Positions 21,744 through 32,055 of a DNA stretch of 64,000 nucleotides are shown in pieces (within the stretch, counting starts at the first letter, position 1; each line of letters opens with the position of its first letter). The stretch spans positions 1 to 64,000 of the forward strand of contig DATNQN010000108.1 of the NCBI GenBank assembly GCA_036703985.1, given 5' to 3'. Under the pieces are notes generated by a model. That model made no database searches. It was not told where the DNA came from and was given only the letters and a program-made list of their open reading frames with translations. Source of the DNA: Leptolyngbyaceae cyanobacterium. Its GTDB lineage: Bacteria > Cyanobacteriota > Cyanobacteriia > Cyanobacteriales > Aerosakkonemataceae. A program made the translations under genes and the position numbers.

Positions 21744-22835
21744 TTAGAGCGGTATGGTGGCGAATTTATCAATTACTCGGTCAACTTTTTTAAAGAAGGC
21801 TTCTTCTGAGAAATTGTTTAAGGCATGATCCCGAATTTGGTTGTAATCCCAGGAAATTTCTCTAGCATTGAGGAGTGCGGTTTGCAGTGCATCTGGGGAT
21901 TGTCGTTTGAAAAAAACGCCTGTTTTTCCAGGTATTTGAGTGTCTAATACTCCCCCTGCACCGTATGCAATTACTGGTGTTCCGCTGGCATTTGCTTCCA
22001 CTGGTACTAATCCGTAATCTTCGAGGGCGGCGACGATAACGGAGGTGGCTTTTGCCATTAAGTTTTTGCGTTCTGAGTCGCTGACATATCCCAAAAATTC
22101 TACGTTTTTGAGCGCTTTGGATTGCAGGCGTTGCCGCTCTGGGCCATCTCCTACGATTAATAACCGCCATTTCAGCCAATTAAATGCTTCTACAATTACA
22201 TCCATGCGCTTGTAGCCTAGCAATCGTGCTGATGCGAGATAAAAGTTATCTTTTTTTTCTGAAAAACTAAATTTACTGCTATCGATGGGATAATTAATTA
22301 CAATTGCTTGTTTTCCATAATGTTTTTGAATGCGCCGAGCGACAACAGTTGAGTTTGCAATATAAAGGTCAGGTTCTTGAGCATATGTTAAATCTACCTG
22401 CCGCAACATTTGGAATAGGGGTTCGATCAAAGGTGCGAAAAGTTGATAGTCTGCATACTCTCGCAAATATGTTTCCGTATCCCATAAAAAACGGGTGACG
22501 TTGTGGCAAAAGCAAATGTGCCGTGCTTTGGGAGATTTTCTGACTGCTTTGGCAAAGCTGCTGCAACTGCTGATAATTAAGTCGTAATCTTGCAGGTCTA
22601 AGGCTCGAAATGCTTGAAAATAAAAGGGAGCCAGCATTCTAAAATATTTAGATGCTCCGGGAATTTTTTGCAGTGCTGTTGTACGAACTACCCGGTTTCC
22701 TAAGTCGATGGTTCGCTGGGGATCGTACAATGAGGTGAATATATCAGCGTCCGGATAGCGTTTGCAAAGCAGTTCAAAAACTCGCTCTGCTCCACCTCGC
22801 TGAGTTAAATAATCGTGAACTAGAGCAATTTTCAT
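21744..22835 (-). CDS. GT4 family glycosyltransferase
   Basis: Glycosyltransferase of 363 residues. It has the N-terminal MKIALVHDYLTQRGGAERVFE motif, and in the C-terminal domain the nucleotide-sugar region around EDYGLVPVEANASGTPVIAYGAGG, the EX7E-type motif of GT-B enzymes. It should transfer a sugar to a lipid-linked exopolysaccharide intermediate on the cytoplasmic face. It lies 27 bp upstream of the Wzc-like gene on the same strand and is almost certainly cotranscribed with it. Donor and acceptor cannot be inferred. Confidence 0.9.
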   Translation of the reverse strand: MKIALVHDYLTQRGGAERVFELLCKRYPDADIFTSLYDPQRTIDLGNRVVRTTALQKIPGASKYFRMLAPFYFQAFRALDLQDYDLIISSCSSFAKAVRKSPKARHICFCHNVTRFLWDTETYLREYADYQLFAPLIEPLFQMLRQVDLTYAQEPDLYIANSTVVARRIQKHYGKQAIVINYPIDSSKFSFSEKKDNFYLASARLLGYKRMDVIVEAFNWLKWRLLIVGDGPERQRLQSKALKNVEFLGYVSDSERKNLMAKATSVIVAALEDYGLVPVEANASGTPVIAYGAGGVLDTQIPGKTGVFFKRQSPDALQTALLNAREISWDYNQIRDHALNNFSEEAFFKKVDRVIDKFATIPL

Positions 22836-23428
22836 AAAGTAAACGCTCGAAAAGTTTGCACTTATTTCAAAGTATCTAATAAGTTATAAATAACATCTCT
22901 ATCCATGAGTAGATCACCCCAAAATTTTAGAAAAATGGTTATTAAAATCACCGTTTAAGCTATGGGTGCTCAATTCCATTTCAAAAATTAATTTTTTCTC
23001 CTCACGAGGGTATTTTATATCGAATTTTCTGTATAAATGTGACTAAAGGATTAGCTATTTATAGTTAATAAGTGGCAAATGTTAACGGTTTCTTGAAAAA
23101 TCGGGTTTGGAGTTTGCGATCGCTCGTGCCTACCCGCCGATCGAACTAAATAATTTTGCATTGCGACTGGTGAGTGCCGATCGCTAAACCCGTGAAAATA
23201 CTGATAAAATCTGCTCCTTAGCCCAACAACAGACTAGTTTACGTAAATATGCGTAAGTATCCTTCAGCCTTTGGGTAGAAGCTTTAATAAAACTTCATAT
23301 TTATGCTGTTTAAGCAAGTATGCCTTTTTTCTACTTCTTAATTTCAATACCAGGCTGCTTATTTTTGGGTGTGTGAGCTTTGAATTCGTTGCTCTGTAAG
23401 CTTTTATTTCAGGAAAACCAAACTACAG
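22836..23428. other. Divergent regulatory gap of the polysaccharide locus
   Basis: This 593-bp stretch has no gene in any frame that I can support. It separates the minus-strand GT/Wzc unit from the long plus-strand cluster, so both promoters should lie here. It is AT-rich with two GATCG-containing patches near 23110-23190. No strong -35/-10 pair or known operator was recognised. Confidence 0.4.
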
Positions 23429-24358
23429 ATGACTAGCTCAGTAATTTCACCGAATTTCTCAGATCGTTCTCCGTTTCTCGAACAGCAATGGGATAATTGC
23501 TCACCTCGCTGTGCGTTGAAATGGCGACAAGGACAGTTGCTAGTGAATTTGGCAGAAAACGCCAAAAATGCTTGTCCAGAGAGTTTTAATGACGAGCGAT
23601 CGCTAGTGGAGTGTTTAAAAAGTTCTTCTGCGCGACTGGTTCGCATCGATCCGGATTTGGGTGAGGCAAAGTTAAAAGTTTGGGCAAATGCTTGTCAGGA
23701 AGCTAAGAAGCCGATTTTTCTGCTATTGCCTTTTACCCAAGAATTACCCATGAGACGAAATCCGTTGAGTTGGGGATTGAAGCGGCTGTTTGATTGGAGT
23801 GTTGCTGCTTTATTGTTAGCAGTTCTTTCTCCATTAATGTTGGCACTAACTTTGGCAATCCGAATTTTTACGCCGGGGCCGATTTTTTTCTGTCAGTGGC
23901 GCGTGGGAAAACGGGGTAAATTATTCCGCATTTTTAAGTTTCGCACGATGGTGGTGGATGCGGAAAAATATCACTATCAAGTGATGGCAAATCAAACCGG
24001 ATTGCATAAGTGCAAAGATGATTCTCGCATCACGCCTTTGGGACGTTGGATGCGGAAATATAGTCTGGATGAATTGCCGCAATTGTTTAATGTATTGCGG
24101 GGTGAAATGAGTTTGGTTGGCCCGCGTCCTTGGGCTTTATACGATGCGGTGCGAATCAACAAAGCAGGACAAAAACGTTTGAATGCGTTGCCGGGAATTA
24201 CTGGTGATTGGCAGGTAAAAGCGCGATCGCATTTGCTGGATTTAGAGGCCGTAAATCATTGCGATCTGGAATATTTGCGTAGTTGGTCGATCTGGCGGGA
24301 TTTACTGATTTTACCGCTGACTATGCTCAGGGTTATCTCGGGTTTTGGTGCTTACTAA
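23429..24358 (+). CDS. hepC: Polyprenyl-phosphate sugar-1-phosphate transferase (HepC-like)
   Basis: Bacterial sugar transferase of 309 residues that should start repeat-unit synthesis by loading a sugar-1-phosphate on undecaprenyl phosphate. After an unusual N-terminal domain (1-110) comes a membrane segment (about 125-150), then the family motifs KRGKLFRIFKFRTMVVDAEKY, YSLDELPQLFNVLRGEMSLVGPRP and GITGDWQVKARS. The truncated single-helix form and the position directly before a HepA-like exporter match the hepC-hepA arrangement of Anabaena. The gene name rests on that synteny and is less certain than the family. Confidence 0.88.
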   Translation: MTSSVISPNFSDRSPFLEQQWDNCSPRCALKWRQGQLLVNLAENAKNACPESFNDERSLVECLKSSSARLVRIDPDLGEAKLKVWANACQEAKKPIFLLLPFTQELPMRRNPLSWGLKRLFDWSVAALLLAVLSPLMLALTLAIRIFTPGPIFFCQWRVGKRGKLFRIFKFRTMVVDAEKYHYQVMANQTGLHKCKDDSRITPLGRWMRKYSLDELPQLFNVLRGEMSLVGPRPWALYDAVRINKAGQKRLNALPGITGDWQVKARSHLLDLEAVNHCDLEYLRSWSIWRDLLILPLTMLRVISGFGAY

Positions 24359-24383
24359 TCGATAACTAATATTGGGAATTATC

Positions 24384-26234
24384 ATGCGTCTCCGCTTACC
24401 AATGCCAATTCGTAATCTGCTAAGAGCAACCAAATTTTGGCGAGATAACTATGTTATTTTGCGAGAGTTTAAATACTTTCGTCAAGTAGCGATTATGGCG
24501 CTGGGCTTTACTTTTGTGGCTGCCATTTTCGAGGGTTTTGGAGTTGGTTTTTTGTTGGCGTTTTTGCAAAGTTTGACCGACCCGAATGCCGCGCCAATCC
24601 AAACTGGTATTGGTTGGTTCGATGCGGTATTTTTAGGAGTAAATGCTTCTGTTAACGAACGATTGTATCGAGTATCTGCCCTGATTTTACTGATGACTTT
24701 GCTGCGAACGGGGCTAACTTATTTAGGGCAGATTTACGGGGAAATCACTAATCATAATCTCATCGATCGCTTGCGTAAACGGTCATTTGAACAGTTACAA
24801 GCTTTAAGCCTGAGTTATTTTGCTAAAACTCGTGCTGGAGAATTAGTTAATAGTATTACGGCTGAAATATATCAGATTTCTCACGCTTTTGGAGTTACTT
24901 GTTTTTTAATCACTAGGGGTACTACTTTAGCTGCTTATATAATCACGATGTTGTTGCTGTCTTGGCAACTGACTGTGATTTCCGTGCTGTTGTTTACGCT
25001 TTTGTCAGCAGCAATTACAACTCTGCTCGGACGAGTACGGGAAGCTAGTTTTGAATGGACGAAGGCGGGAGGCAGGTATGCTTCTGTGGCGTTGGAATTT
25101 ATTAATGGAATTCGGACGGTGCAAGCATTTGCGGCTCATGATTTTGAGAGGAAGCGATTTTATGATGCTAGTTCTCAGTTGAAGAATGCGGCGATTAAAG
25201 GACAGTCATCTAGTGCTTTAGTAGAACCTCTGGCGGAAGGAGGGGCGACTGCTATTTTAGTTGGGATATTAATTTTGGCATTTGCAACTTTGATACCGAA
25301 CGGACAACTAAAAACAGCGGCGTTACTAACATTTTTATTTGTGTTATTTCGATTGATGCCGATCGTGCGTCAGTTGAATGGAGCGAGAGCGCAGATGAAT
25401 AGCTTTCAGGGTTCGCTTCATAATGTGAGGGAACTGCTGAGAACTGATAATAAACCATATTTAGAGGATGGCAATCTTCCATTTATAGAATTGAAGCGAT
25501 CGATCGATTTAGTATCTGTCGATTTTGGATACGATCGGGATCATTTGGTTTTGCAAAACATTACTTTAAGTATCAAAAAGGGAGAAACAACGGCGCTGGT
25601 AGGATCGTCTGGTGCTGGTAAAAGTACTTTAGCTGATTTAATTCCTAGATTTTACGATCCAACGGAAGGACAAATTTTAATTGATGGCGTCGATATCAGG
25701 GAATTTGACATCAAATCGCTGCGTCAGAAGATGGCAGTTGTGAGTCAGGATACGTTTATTTTTAATACTTCTGTCCGCAATAATATTGCTTACGGTACAG
25801 AAAATGCAAAGGAATCTGACATTCGGGAAGCTGCAAGATTGTCTAATGCGTTGAATTTTATTCTGGAATTACCGGAAGGCTTCGATACTCAGTTGGGAGA
25901 CCGAGGAGTGAGGTTATCGGGGGGTCAGCGTCAGCGAATTGCGATCGCGCGTGCTCTACTTCGCGACCCGGAAATTTTGATTTTGGATGAAGCAACTAGT
26001 GCTTTGGATTCCGTGTCGGAAAGGTTGATTCAGGAATCGTTAGAGAAGCTTTCGGTAGGACGGACGGTAATTGCGATCGCGCACCGACTTTCTACTATTG
26101 TTCGCGCCGATAAAGTAGTAGTTCTCGAACAGGGACGGATTGTAGAACAAGGCGGCTATCAAGAATTACTAGAACAGCGCGGCAAACTTTGGAAATATCA
26201 CCAAATGCAGCATCAATTAGGTCAAGCAAGTTAA
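24384..26234 (+). CDS. hepA: ABC exporter, HepA-like (heterocyst-envelope polysaccharide type)
   Basis: Half-size ABC transporter of 616 residues, membrane domain then ATPase. Walker A is GSSGAGKST, the signature is LSGGQRQRIAIARAL, Walker B is ILILDEATSALD and the H-loop is AIAHRLST. The N-terminal AAIFEGFGVGFLLAFLQSLT and C-terminal GKLWKYHQMQHQ resemble Anabaena HepA, which is needed for the heterocyst polysaccharide layer. The start at 24384 follows the HepC-like gene by 25 bp. In a strain without heterocysts it would export lipid-linked oligosaccharide for sheath or capsule. Function at this locus is inferred. Confidence 0.9.
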   Translation: MRLRLPMPIRNLLRATKFWRDNYVILREFKYFRQVAIMALGFTFVAAIFEGFGVGFLLAFLQSLTDPNAAPIQTGIGWFDAVFLGVNASVNERLYRVSALILLMTLLRTGLTYLGQIYGEITNHNLIDRLRKRSFEQLQALSLSYFAKTRAGELVNSITAEIYQISHAFGVTCFLITRGTTLAAYIITMLLLSWQLTVISVLLFTLLSAAITTLLGRVREASFEWTKAGGRYASVALEFINGIRTVQAFAAHDFERKRFYDASSQLKNAAIKGQSSSALVEPLAEGGATAILVGILILAFATLIPNGQLKTAALLTFLFVLFRLMPIVRQLNGARAQMNSFQGSLHNVRELLRTDNKPYLEDGNLPFIELKRSIDLVSVDFGYDRDHLVLQNITLSIKKGETTALVGSSGAGKSTLADLIPRFYDPTEGQILIDGVDIREFDIKSLRQKMAVVSQDTFIFNTSVRNNIAYGTENAKESDIREAARLSNALNFILELPEGFDTQLGDRGVRLSGGQRQRIAIARALLRDPEILILDEATSALDSVSERLIQESLEKLSVGRTVIAIAHRLSTIVRADKVVVLEQGRIVEQGGYQELLEQRGKLWKYHQMQHQLGQAS

Positions 26235-26271
26235 GTAAATTCGGCAAAAACTTACCAATAAATGACAAATT

Positions 26272-27507
26272 ATGCACGTAATTGTTTTAGAAAACCAACC
26301 TTCTTCTACTCGTGGCGGTCAGGAACTAAATTTGATCGAAATTACTCGTGGTTTGTCCGATCGCGGACATGAAGTTAGCCTTATTTACATCCAAGAAGGT
26401 GACTTAATTTCCGAGTATCAAAAGTTTTGCGACTCTATCAATAGAATTAATCGCTATGGATTCGATCGCAGAAAATTTAATCAAATAGTAGATTTTTTAT
26501 CTTCTCTTGCTAAGATTACTAATATTACTGCGGGTAAAGATAGTGTGGTATTCAGCAATGACTATCATTTTGCTTTTTTTGGTTACCTGTTAGCGCTTGC
26601 CAAAAATATTCCCTTCGTTTGTTATCTGCAAATACCTCCTCTTCACTTTAATACCCAGAGAATGATGGGACTCAAAGGAGCGAAAAAATATATAGCCGTT
26701 TCCAATCAAACAAAATATGACTGGGTTAATTTAAACCTAAAGAAAGAGAAAATTGATGTAGTTTACAACGGAACTAACACGGAAAGATTTAACATTGCTC
26801 AAGATTTCGCCAGCCTCAGAAAATCGTGGAATATTCCTGAAGATACCAGAGTAATCTCTTTTGTAGGCAGACTCGATCCGGAAAAGGGATTGGAAACTTT
26901 GATCAAAGGCTTTGCTTCAGTGGTGAAAAATGGTAAAAATGCCAAACTGTTAATTGCCGGAAGACCTGTAGTTCATTTTTCCGATTTGGGTAAAGAATGC
27001 TCCGATCTGGGAGAAAAATACAAGCAATCTCTCGAACAATTAGCAACTGATTTAGGAGTAAGAGAACAGGTAGAATTTCTCGGTCATGTAAGTAATACTG
27101 ATGCTGTTTATCAAGTCAGCGATATTACGGTTTTACCTAGCTTATGGTCTGAACCATTTGGAAGAGTAATTATTGAGGCGATGGCTTGCGGAACACCTGT
27201 AGTAGCTAGTCGAATTGGCGGAATTCCAGAAATATTAACCGAAGAATTCCAAAATGGTTTGTTTGATGCGGGAGATGAGAAATCTTTATCAGAAACTCTC
27301 AGTCAAACTATCGATTGGAGAGATGAAAATCCCCAACTAGGTGAGAGATGCCGTCAGCATATTTTAGCCAAATTCAGTATCGATAGCATGGTCAATGGAG
27401 TAGAAAAAGTTCTCCTAGATGTTGTTAGAGAAGGTAAAGATTTACCTGTGAAAACAGCATTAAAAGTTGGCATACTACCCTTTTTGTTTTTTAATTCAAA
27501 CTTCTAG
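26272..27507 (+). CDS. GT4 family glycosyltransferase
   Basis: Glycosyltransferase of 411 residues with a GT-B fold. The N-terminal loop is ENQPSSTRGGQELNLIEIT, the mid-domain joint VDVVYNGTNTERF-like (IDVVYNGTNTERF), and the donor site SEPFGRVIIEAMACGTPVVA. It is the first of the run of GT4 genes downstream of the HepA-like exporter, 37 bp after it. It should add one sugar of the exported repeat unit. The last 25 residues are poorly conserved in appearance. Confidence 0.88.
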   Translation: MHVIVLENQPSSTRGGQELNLIEITRGLSDRGHEVSLIYIQEGDLISEYQKFCDSINRINRYGFDRRKFNQIVDFLSSLAKITNITAGKDSVVFSNDYHFAFFGYLLALAKNIPFVCYLQIPPLHFNTQRMMGLKGAKKYIAVSNQTKYDWVNLNLKKEKIDVVYNGTNTERFNIAQDFASLRKSWNIPEDTRVISFVGRLDPEKGLETLIKGFASVVKNGKNAKLLIAGRPVVHFSDLGKECSDLGEKYKQSLEQLATDLGVREQVEFLGHVSNTDAVYQVSDITVLPSLWSEPFGRVIIEAMACGTPVVASRIGGIPEILTEEFQNGLFDAGDEKSLSETLSQTIDWRDENPQLGERCRQHILAKFSIDSMVNGVEKVLLDVVREGKDLPVKTALKVGILPFLFFNSNF

Positions 27508-27521
27508 TAATAGCATTAAAA

Positions 27522-28703
27522 ATGAACGCTTACCCTCAAGTCCTTTCCATTATAGAAAGCTACCTCGGTCACCGTACTTACGGTGATTTGATGAGAGATT
27601 ATTTTGACCAAACGCCTGACTGCAAAGTAGATTTGTACTGGTATAACGAAGAAAAAGAGTTAACTACTCGCATCATTAATAAATTACTTGGTTACTACTC
27701 GCAAAATCGATGGATTCAAAGACAAAATATTGACTTTTTTCGATTGCGGGTGCAAACGGCATTTGCTTACATGAGTAGGCGGTTAGTCGATCGCAAAATT
27801 AATCAAGCAGATTACTCGGTGCTTCATCTTCATACTCAACCCCTTGGTTTTTTAGCGCTGGATTTGATGAGGAAGTTGCCGACAGTAATTAGTATTGACT
27901 TTACCGCAGTACAGGCATCTCAAGAAAAAACCGATCCTAACTTTAGATGGACTTTTGCTCCTAATTGTTGGTTAGAAAAAAAAGTTTATGATGCAGCCGC
28001 CGGGATCGTTACTTTTTCTGATGCAACTCGCAAATCCGTGGTGGAAGATTTCCAGATTGATGAAGAAAAGGTAAAAGTTGTTTATCCCGGTATTCCCATT
28101 CAGAAAATCCCAGCGCAAGATTGGTCGAAAAAAGATCGAGAAAAGCCTTTTCAAATCCTGTTTATTGGGGGTGATTTTGAACGGAAGGGAGGACAAGACC
28201 TTTTAGAGGTTTTTTTAGAACATTTTGGTGAGCAAGCAGAATTGCATTTAGTCACTCAAGCACCTGTTAAATGCAATCATCCTCGCGTTCATATTCACGA
28301 TGATGTGAAAGCTTACACTCCCAAATGGTTAGCACTTTATCATCAGGCAGATATGTTTGTAATGCCAACTTATGCCGAACCATTTGGTTGGGTTTTCATT
28401 GAAGCAATGGCGGCTGGTTTACCAGTGATTGCTACCCGCGTGAATGCAATTCCGGAAATAGTCAGTCATCAAGAAACTGGCTTTTTAGTTAATCCAGGCG
28501 ATCGGGCAGAACTAGCTTGTCGAATCAGCCAATTAATAGACAATCCAAATCTCGCGAGAGAAATGGGAGAAAAAGGTCGGAAAGTTGTCGAGCAAAAGTT
28601 TAATGCTCAAAAACATTTCCAAACTTTAGAGTCGATGTTTCATCAGTTATCTATTGCTAAGAAAAACCATGAAAATTCTGCTCACTTGTCATTACAGTTT
28701 TGA
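27522..28703 (+). CDS. GT4 family glycosyltransferase
   Basis: Glycosyltransferase of 393 residues. The N-terminus, with SIIESYLGHRTYGDLMRDYF, is unlike the other GT4 proteins here and suggests a different acceptor. The C-terminal GT-B domain is typical: LFIGGDFERKGGQDLLEVF and AEPFGWVFIEAMAAGLPVIA. It begins 14 bp after the previous gene and overlaps the start of the next by 35 bp, so it is cotranscribed. Confidence 0.88.
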   Translation: MNAYPQVLSIIESYLGHRTYGDLMRDYFDQTPDCKVDLYWYNEEKELTTRIINKLLGYYSQNRWIQRQNIDFFRLRVQTAFAYMSRRLVDRKINQADYSVLHLHTQPLGFLALDLMRKLPTVISIDFTAVQASQEKTDPNFRWTFAPNCWLEKKVYDAAAGIVTFSDATRKSVVEDFQIDEEKVKVVYPGIPIQKIPAQDWSKKDREKPFQILFIGGDFERKGGQDLLEVFLEHFGEQAELHLVTQAPVKCNHPRVHIHDDVKAYTPKWLALYHQADMFVMPTYAEPFGWVFIEAMAAGLPVIATRVNAIPEIVSHQETGFLVNPGDRAELACRISQLIDNPNLAREMGEKGRKVVEQKFNAQKHFQTLESMFHQLSIAKKNHENSAHLSLQF

Positions 28704-29826
28704 TGCCAATGCGGGTGCTGCGGGGGTAACTTGGCGACTTGGCCAAGAATACGAAAAACTGGGGCATCAAGTCTATTATTATTCTTTAAATAACTTGCCT
28801 AACCGCCTGCATCCTTTAGGAAAATTTATCACATTTCCTGAATTTGTTGCCAGGAAAATTTCCCAACTTTGCCGTCAGGAAGGTATTGATATCGTAGATG
28901 CTTCCACTGGTGATGCTTGGGTATGGGGAATCCTGCAACAACAGAAAAAAAACCGTCCTCTTTTAGTGGCGAGATGTCATGGTTTAGAACATATCGAACA
29001 TTTAGAATATTTAGAGGAAGCGCAACGGGGTAATTTGCAATTAAGTTGGAAATATGGGTTATATCGAGGTGGTTTTCGATTGTGGGAATCGGCAACTTCG
29101 ATGCGTCATTCAGATTTGGTTTTGTTACTTAATAGTTGCGATGCTAAGTATGTAATAGAAAATTTAGGGGTAGAATCGGAGCGAGTTCGGGTTGTTCCTA
29201 ATGCGATTGCCGATCAATTTTTAAATTTGCCTTTTGAACCATTACCAGAAGAAAATGGGGTAATTCGGATTGCTCAAATTGGCACTTATATTCCGCGCAA
29301 AGGAATTCATTACAGCGTACCTGCATTGAATAACATTCTCGCTCGTTATCCGCAAGTAGAGGTAACTTTTTTAGGAACGCAATGTTATGAATGCCAAGAT
29401 CCGCTAAAAGTTTATGAGGATTTCGATCGAGCGGTGCGCGATCGCGTAAAAGTCGTGCCATATTACACCAATGAAAACTTGCCTAAACTTCTGAAAGGAC
29501 ATCAAATAAAGCTGTTTCCTACGATTTCTGAGGGATTTGGCATTGCGTTGATCGAAGCAATGGCTTGCGGATTAGCTCCTGTAACAACTGCTACACCTGG
29601 GCCACTGGAGATCGTGCGAGACGGACTGGATGCGATCGTAATTCCGTCCCGTAACAGTCATGCGATCGAACAAGCTTTAGAAAAACTGATTTGCGATCGC
29701 GCTTACTTAGAACAACTACGCCGCAACGCCTATGCTACTGCACAGCTTTACAGTTGGGAACGCATTGCTCGTGAAAATCTTCGCTTCTACGAACAAGCTT
29801 TTCAACAAAGGAAATGCGCCTCATGA
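28669..29826 (+). CDS. GT4 family glycosyltransferase
   Basis: Glycosyltransferase of about 385 residues. The N-terminus MKILLTCHYSFDANAGAAGV and the donor-site motif ISEGFGIALIEAMACGLAPV are clear, with QIGTYIPRKGIHYSVPAL at the domain joint. The start at 28669 was chosen because MKILLTCHY is the usual beginning for this fold and the upstream five codons add nothing. It overlaps the preceding gene by 35 bp and the following one by 4 bp (ATGA), implying translational coupling. Confidence 0.88.
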   Translation: MKILLTCHYSFDANAGAAGVTWRLGQEYEKLGHQVYYYSLNNLPNRLHPLGKFITFPEFVARKISQLCRQEGIDIVDASTGDAWVWGILQQQKKNRPLLVARCHGLEHIEHLEYLEEAQRGNLQLSWKYGLYRGGFRLWESATSMRHSDLVLLLNSCDAKYVIENLGVESERVRVVPNAIADQFLNLPFEPLPEENGVIRIAQIGTYIPRKGIHYSVPALNNILARYPQVEVTFLGTQCYECQDPLKVYEDFDRAVRDRVKVVPYYTNENLPKLLKGHQIKLFPTISEGFGIALIEAMACGLAPVTTATPGPLEIVRDGLDAIVIPSRNSHAIEQALEKLICDRAYLEQLRRNAYATAQLYSWERIARENLRFYEQAFQQRKCAS

Positions 29827-31268
29827 AACAATCAATAAAAAGAGTGCGATCGACAACTAATCCTCAAAGAAAACCTTTTCATATTAGCTTACAACCAGCA
29901 CCAGCTTGGGGTGCTATCTTGGGATTAGTAATTTTTTCTGCCCTATGTATACTAGCCAATGCTGGTAGTATTCTGCGCTTAACTTTTCCAGTTGCATCTT
30001 TAGCAGTAGGTGCCTTTTTATATCAACGATATCCAATTATTTATATTAGTTTTACCTGGTGGATTTGGTTTCTTTCACCTTTCGTTCGTCGCTTAATCGA
30101 CCAACAAAGTGGCTGGGTAGATCCCAGTCCGGTATTATTAGCACCGCCATTAGTGACATTCGTTACTTTTCTAACTTTTATCAGATATCTTCCCAAGTCA
30201 TATAGTCTGGGTGGATTACCATTTCTTTTAAGTTTTATCGGTGTATTTTACGGCTTTTTTATTGGATTAATCAATAACTCTATTCAATCAGTTATATTAA
30301 ACTTACTAGGTTGGTTAACTCCCATTTTGTTTGGCTTCCATTTATTTATCAGATGGCGAGATTATCCACTACTTAAACAAAACATTCAGCGCACTTTTTT
30401 GTGGGGTGTATTAATCACGGGAAGCTATGGCATTTGGCAATATTTAGTAGCACCTGAATGGGATCGCTTCTGGTTAATCAATACAGACGTATCAACTTTT
30501 GGTAGCCCCGAACCTTTTGGCATTCGGGTATTCAGCACCATGAACTCGCCGCAACCTTTTGCCGCATTTATCATGGCAGGTTTAATCTTACTATTTAGCA
30601 GCCAATCTAGTTGGCGTTTCGTTGCTGCTGGAACAGGCTATTTAGCATTTTTATTATCCTTAGCTCGTTCGGCTTGGTTTGGCTGGTTAGTGGGAATACT
30701 TGTTTTTATTTCCTCTCTCAAACCACAGTTGCAAATGCGCTTAATGCTTACTATATTAGTCATGGCAATCTTGGTGATTCCCTTAACCAATATCGAACCA
30801 TTTTCAGAAGTTATTCATAGCCGCCTAGAAAGTTTTTCTAATACTCAAAAAGATAGTAGTTTTGCTGCTAGAACAGAAGCTTACAGTGTAGCAATGAGTA
30901 TAGCTTTTTCTGAATTTATCGGAAAGGGGCTAGGAAATGTGATAAATATTGCCGAATTGGGCAGCAACGATAGCGGTTTGTTGTCGATATTGTTCTCTTT
31001 AGGATGGTTGGGAACTATCCCTTATATGGGAGGAATCTTATTAATTTTTTTCAGCCTTTTTCAAGCTTCTGAAGGGCGTTTCGATACCTTTTTTAGTGCT
31101 TCTCGTGCCATTGCTTTAGCCATATTTGCACAAATCGGATTAAATAGCGTGTTGGTATCAATTTTTGGCGTACTTCTTTGGGGATTTATCGGTATTAGTA
31201 TGGCAGGAATTAAATACTATGGGGAACGGAATAAGAACTCAGCAGTCAAATTAGTTAATTCATCATGA
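29823..31268 (+). CDS. O-antigen ligase / polymerase-like membrane protein
   Basis: Integral membrane protein of 481 residues with about ten to twelve helices and a larger periplasmic loop near residues 215-245 (TDVSTFGSPEPFGIRVFSTM) ending in NSPQPFAAFI. The RSAWFGWLVG stretch and overall pattern fit the Wzy/WaaL (O-antigen ligase) superfamily. In this locus it probably polymerises repeat units in the periplasm. Sequence does not separate polymerase from ligase. The ATG overlaps the upstream stop as ATGA, so start 29823 is preferred over 29814. Confidence 0.82.
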   Translation: MKQSIKRVRSTTNPQRKPFHISLQPAPAWGAILGLVIFSALCILANAGSILRLTFPVASLAVGAFLYQRYPIIYISFTWWIWFLSPFVRRLIDQQSGWVDPSPVLLAPPLVTFVTFLTFIRYLPKSYSLGGLPFLLSFIGVFYGFFIGLINNSIQSVILNLLGWLTPILFGFHLFIRWRDYPLLKQNIQRTFLWGVLITGSYGIWQYLVAPEWDRFWLINTDVSTFGSPEPFGIRVFSTMNSPQPFAAFIMAGLILLFSSQSSWRFVAAGTGYLAFLLSLARSAWFGWLVGILVFISSLKPQLQMRLMLTILVMAILVIPLTNIEPFSEVIHSRLESFSNTQKDSSFAARTEAYSVAMSIAFSEFIGKGLGNVINIAELGSNDSGLLSILFSLGWLGTIPYMGGILLIFFSLFQASEGRFDTFFSASRAIALAIFAQIGLNSVLVSIFGVLLWGFIGISMAGIKYYGERNKNSAVKLVNSS

Positions 31269-31340
31269 ATGCTGATTAATGACAAAAGAGAATGCTGTAT
31301 TGATAAATTAGTAACCAATTGTAATGTCAAGGAAAAACAA

Positions 31341-32051
31341 ATGAACACTGTAGTTTTTTGGAACAAAATTTACTCGGAAAATACCACTCGTTTTCCCAAT
31401 GATGACGACCCGGTTTTAGGTGCAGCGCTCAAACATTTTGGCGATGTCAGCGGCGCAAGGTTGTTAGATTTGGGCTGCGGTGATGGCGGTAGTTCCTTAT
31501 TTTTTGCCAAGAAGGGAGCTAACGTCGTTTCTGTTGATATCAGCGAAATCGCTATTAACAATCTAGGTCAGTTTTGTCGAGAAAACGGAATCAGCAATAT
31601 TAACCCGATTAAATGTTCGGCATTTGAAATCGATCGATTAGGCAAGTTTGATTTCGTTTTTGGCAACATGATTTTACACCACTTGGAACCATTTACGCTT
31701 TTTTCTGATGTTTTAAGAGCCAGCGTAAAAGATGGTGGTAAAGCATTTTTCCACGAAAATAATGCGTTCAGTAGCATTCTCATTTGGTTCCGGAATAATG
31801 TAATTGGTAAATATGGCATTCCCAAATATGGAGATGATGATGAATTTCCTTTAATGCCGCAAGAAGTAAAAATGTTGGAAAGAAATTTTGCCGTAGACAT
31901 CATTTATCCGGAATTAGCCTTTTTCCGTCTTGCTTCCGTGTATTTGCTGAAGGGAAGGCTATATCAGTTTATGCAAGGAATTGATGACTATTTATTTAAA
32001 TTTGATTCGTTGCGAAAAAATTCTTATCGCCAATATTTACTTCTTTCATAA
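31341..32051 (+). CDS. Class I SAM-dependent methyltransferase
   Basis: Methyltransferase of 236 residues with SAM motif I LLDLGCGDGGSSLFFAKKG, then VVSVDISEIAI, and FDFVFGNMILHHLEPF at motif IV. It is likely to methylate a sugar of the polysaccharide, given its place between a polymerase-like and a glycosyltransferase gene. The ATG at 31341 has an AAGGA ribosome site and begins MNTVVFWNKIY, typical of the family. The in-frame ATG at 31269 is less likely. Confidence 0.87.
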   Translation: MNTVVFWNKIYSENTTRFPNDDDPVLGAALKHFGDVSGARLLDLGCGDGGSSLFFAKKGANVVSVDISEIAINNLGQFCRENGISNINPIKCSAFEIDRLGKFDFVFGNMILHHLEPFTLFSDVLRASVKDGGKAFFHENNAFSSILIWFRNNVIGKYGIPKYGDDDEFPLMPQEVKMLERNFAVDIIYPELAFFRLASVYLLKGRLYQFMQGIDDYLFKFDSLRKNSYRQYLLLS

Positions 32052-32055
32052 CATC